Shown here in pieces: positions 63,050-64,000 of a stretch of DNA of 64,000 nucleotides (positions are counted from its first letter, which is position 1; the number at the start of each line of letters is the position of its first letter). Source of the DNA: Clytia hemisphaerica (taxonomy: Eukaryota > Cnidaria > Hydrozoa > Leptothecata > Clytiidae). The DNA is taken from NCBI GenBank assembly GCA_902728285.1, contig CACVBU010000865.1, positions 3,363,008 to 3,427,007 of the forward strand, given 5' to 3'. The notes beneath the pieces are model-generated. The model saw nothing but the letters and a program-made list of their open reading frames with translations, made no database searches and was not told where the DNA came from. The translations under genes and the position numbers were made by a program.

Positions 63050-64000
63050 ACAAAACCATAATAAAACTCTGTGAAACTTTCAAACACACATCAATTGGAA
63101 TTCGAAAGAAATTACTAAAATTACAACATTTCAGTGCAAATTTGAAAACGATCTGAGCAGTTTTTGTGGTGTTATGTGTATGGCTGAAAATGATCCTGTT
63201 TTGTATTCGTCATTTTTTGACTGGGCGACCGTTCCTTTTGATTTTTCAAACCCGACACAGATATTTTACAAACATATCACTATGAGAATTCAATAAAGGA
63301 TACTAAAACACAATTCCTGTGTGAATTTGAACAAGATTGGAAAAAATTTCACAGTATTATGGCTGAAAATGATCGTTTTTGGACTTTGTCGTAATTTCAT
63401 GGCGACCGTTCCTTTTGATTTTTCAAACCCGACACAGATATTTTACAAACATATCACTATGAGAATTCAACAACGGATACTAAAACACAATTCCTGTGTA
63501 AATTTGAACAAGATTGGAGAAATTTTCACAGTATTATGGCTGAAAATGATCGTTTTTGGACTTTGTCGTAATTTCATCGCGGCTGGCGACCGTTCCTTTT
63601 GATTTTTCAAACCCAGCACAGATTTTATACAAACATATCACTATGAGAATTCAATAAAGGATACTAAAACACAATTCCTGTGTAAATTTGAACAAGATTG
63701 GAGAAATTTTCACAGTGTTATGGCTGAAAATGATTGTTTTTGGACTTTGTCGTAATTTCATCGCGGCTGGCGACCGTTCCTTTTGATTTTTCAAACCCAG
63801 CACAGATTTTTTACAAACATATCACTATGAGAATTCAGTAAAGGATACTAAAACACAATTCCTGTGTAAATTTGAACAAGATCGGAGAAATTTTCACAGT
63901 GTTATAACTGAAAATGATATTTTTTGGACTTTGTCGTAATTTCATTGGCTGGGGCGACCGTTCCTTTTGAAGATTTTTCAAACCCGAAACAGGTTTTTTC
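63050..64000. repeat. 184-bp satellite array running off the right edge
   Basis: GCGACCGTTCCTTTTGATTT starts at 63225, 63402, 63586, 63770 and 63954; the period is 177 then 184 three times. Each unit contains ATATCACTATGAGAATTCA, CACAATTCCTGTGT and TTTGGACTTTGTCGTAATTT. The leftmost unit (from about 63050) is more diverged, as at an array edge. Open frames inside are by-products of the period. Confidence 0.85.

Noticed and set aside
63321..63602. Plus-strand open frame of 93 codons near the right edge
   Set aside because: It lies wholly in the 184-bp satellite and repeats itself with the period.

Overview
The window is animal nuclear DNA: AT-rich, with short exons split by phase-consistent GT-AG introns, and full of short inverted-repeat elements and minisatellites. 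Two tandem innexin genes show it is a metazoan outside the vertebrate pannexin-only pattern. Their membrane motifs (a YQWMPF start to the second membrane segment, an ACWIQGFYVYP loop) look more like ctenophore innexins than protostome or cnidarian ones. My best guess is therefore a ctenophore; this is inference from memory of the family.

Layout: 1-6688 holds a tRNA-Thr(CGU) gene (126-197) and then about 6.5 kb of repeats. 6689-9896 (+) is a six-exon gene for an unfamiliar single-pass receptor: signal peptide, Cys-containing ectodomain, Thr/Ser-rich stalk, one membrane helix and a Tyr-rich tail with ITAM-like YxxL spacing. 10416-34026 (+) is a 24-exon nischarin gene (PX domain, leucine-rich repeats, two tandem copies of the C-terminal module). 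Joining all 24 exons by phase gives one open frame of about 1691 codons.

36714-40238 (-) and 49026-54401 (-) are two innexin genes in the same orientation with shared intron positions. A further exon at 44891-45026 splices in frame to the first and may give it an N-terminal extension. 57337-59571 (-) carries the last two exons of RNF113 (CCCH finger plus RING finger); its N-terminal exons were not found. 60681-61895 (-) is an intronless gene for an unrecognised secreted protein, followed by decayed copies of its own 3' end. The right edge runs into a 184-bp satellite.

The genes do not form an operon or one pathway. They touch on membrane signalling and adhesion (receptor, nischarin), gap junctions (innexins) and splicing/ubiquitin (RNF113). 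Between and inside them are many small non-autonomous elements: TA-flanked palindromic MITEs in several families, a tRNA-derived SINE with a clear target duplication, a nested insertion, and a 27-bp minisatellite with a 459-bp higher-order period inside an innexin intron. I saw no transposase or reverse transcriptase gene.
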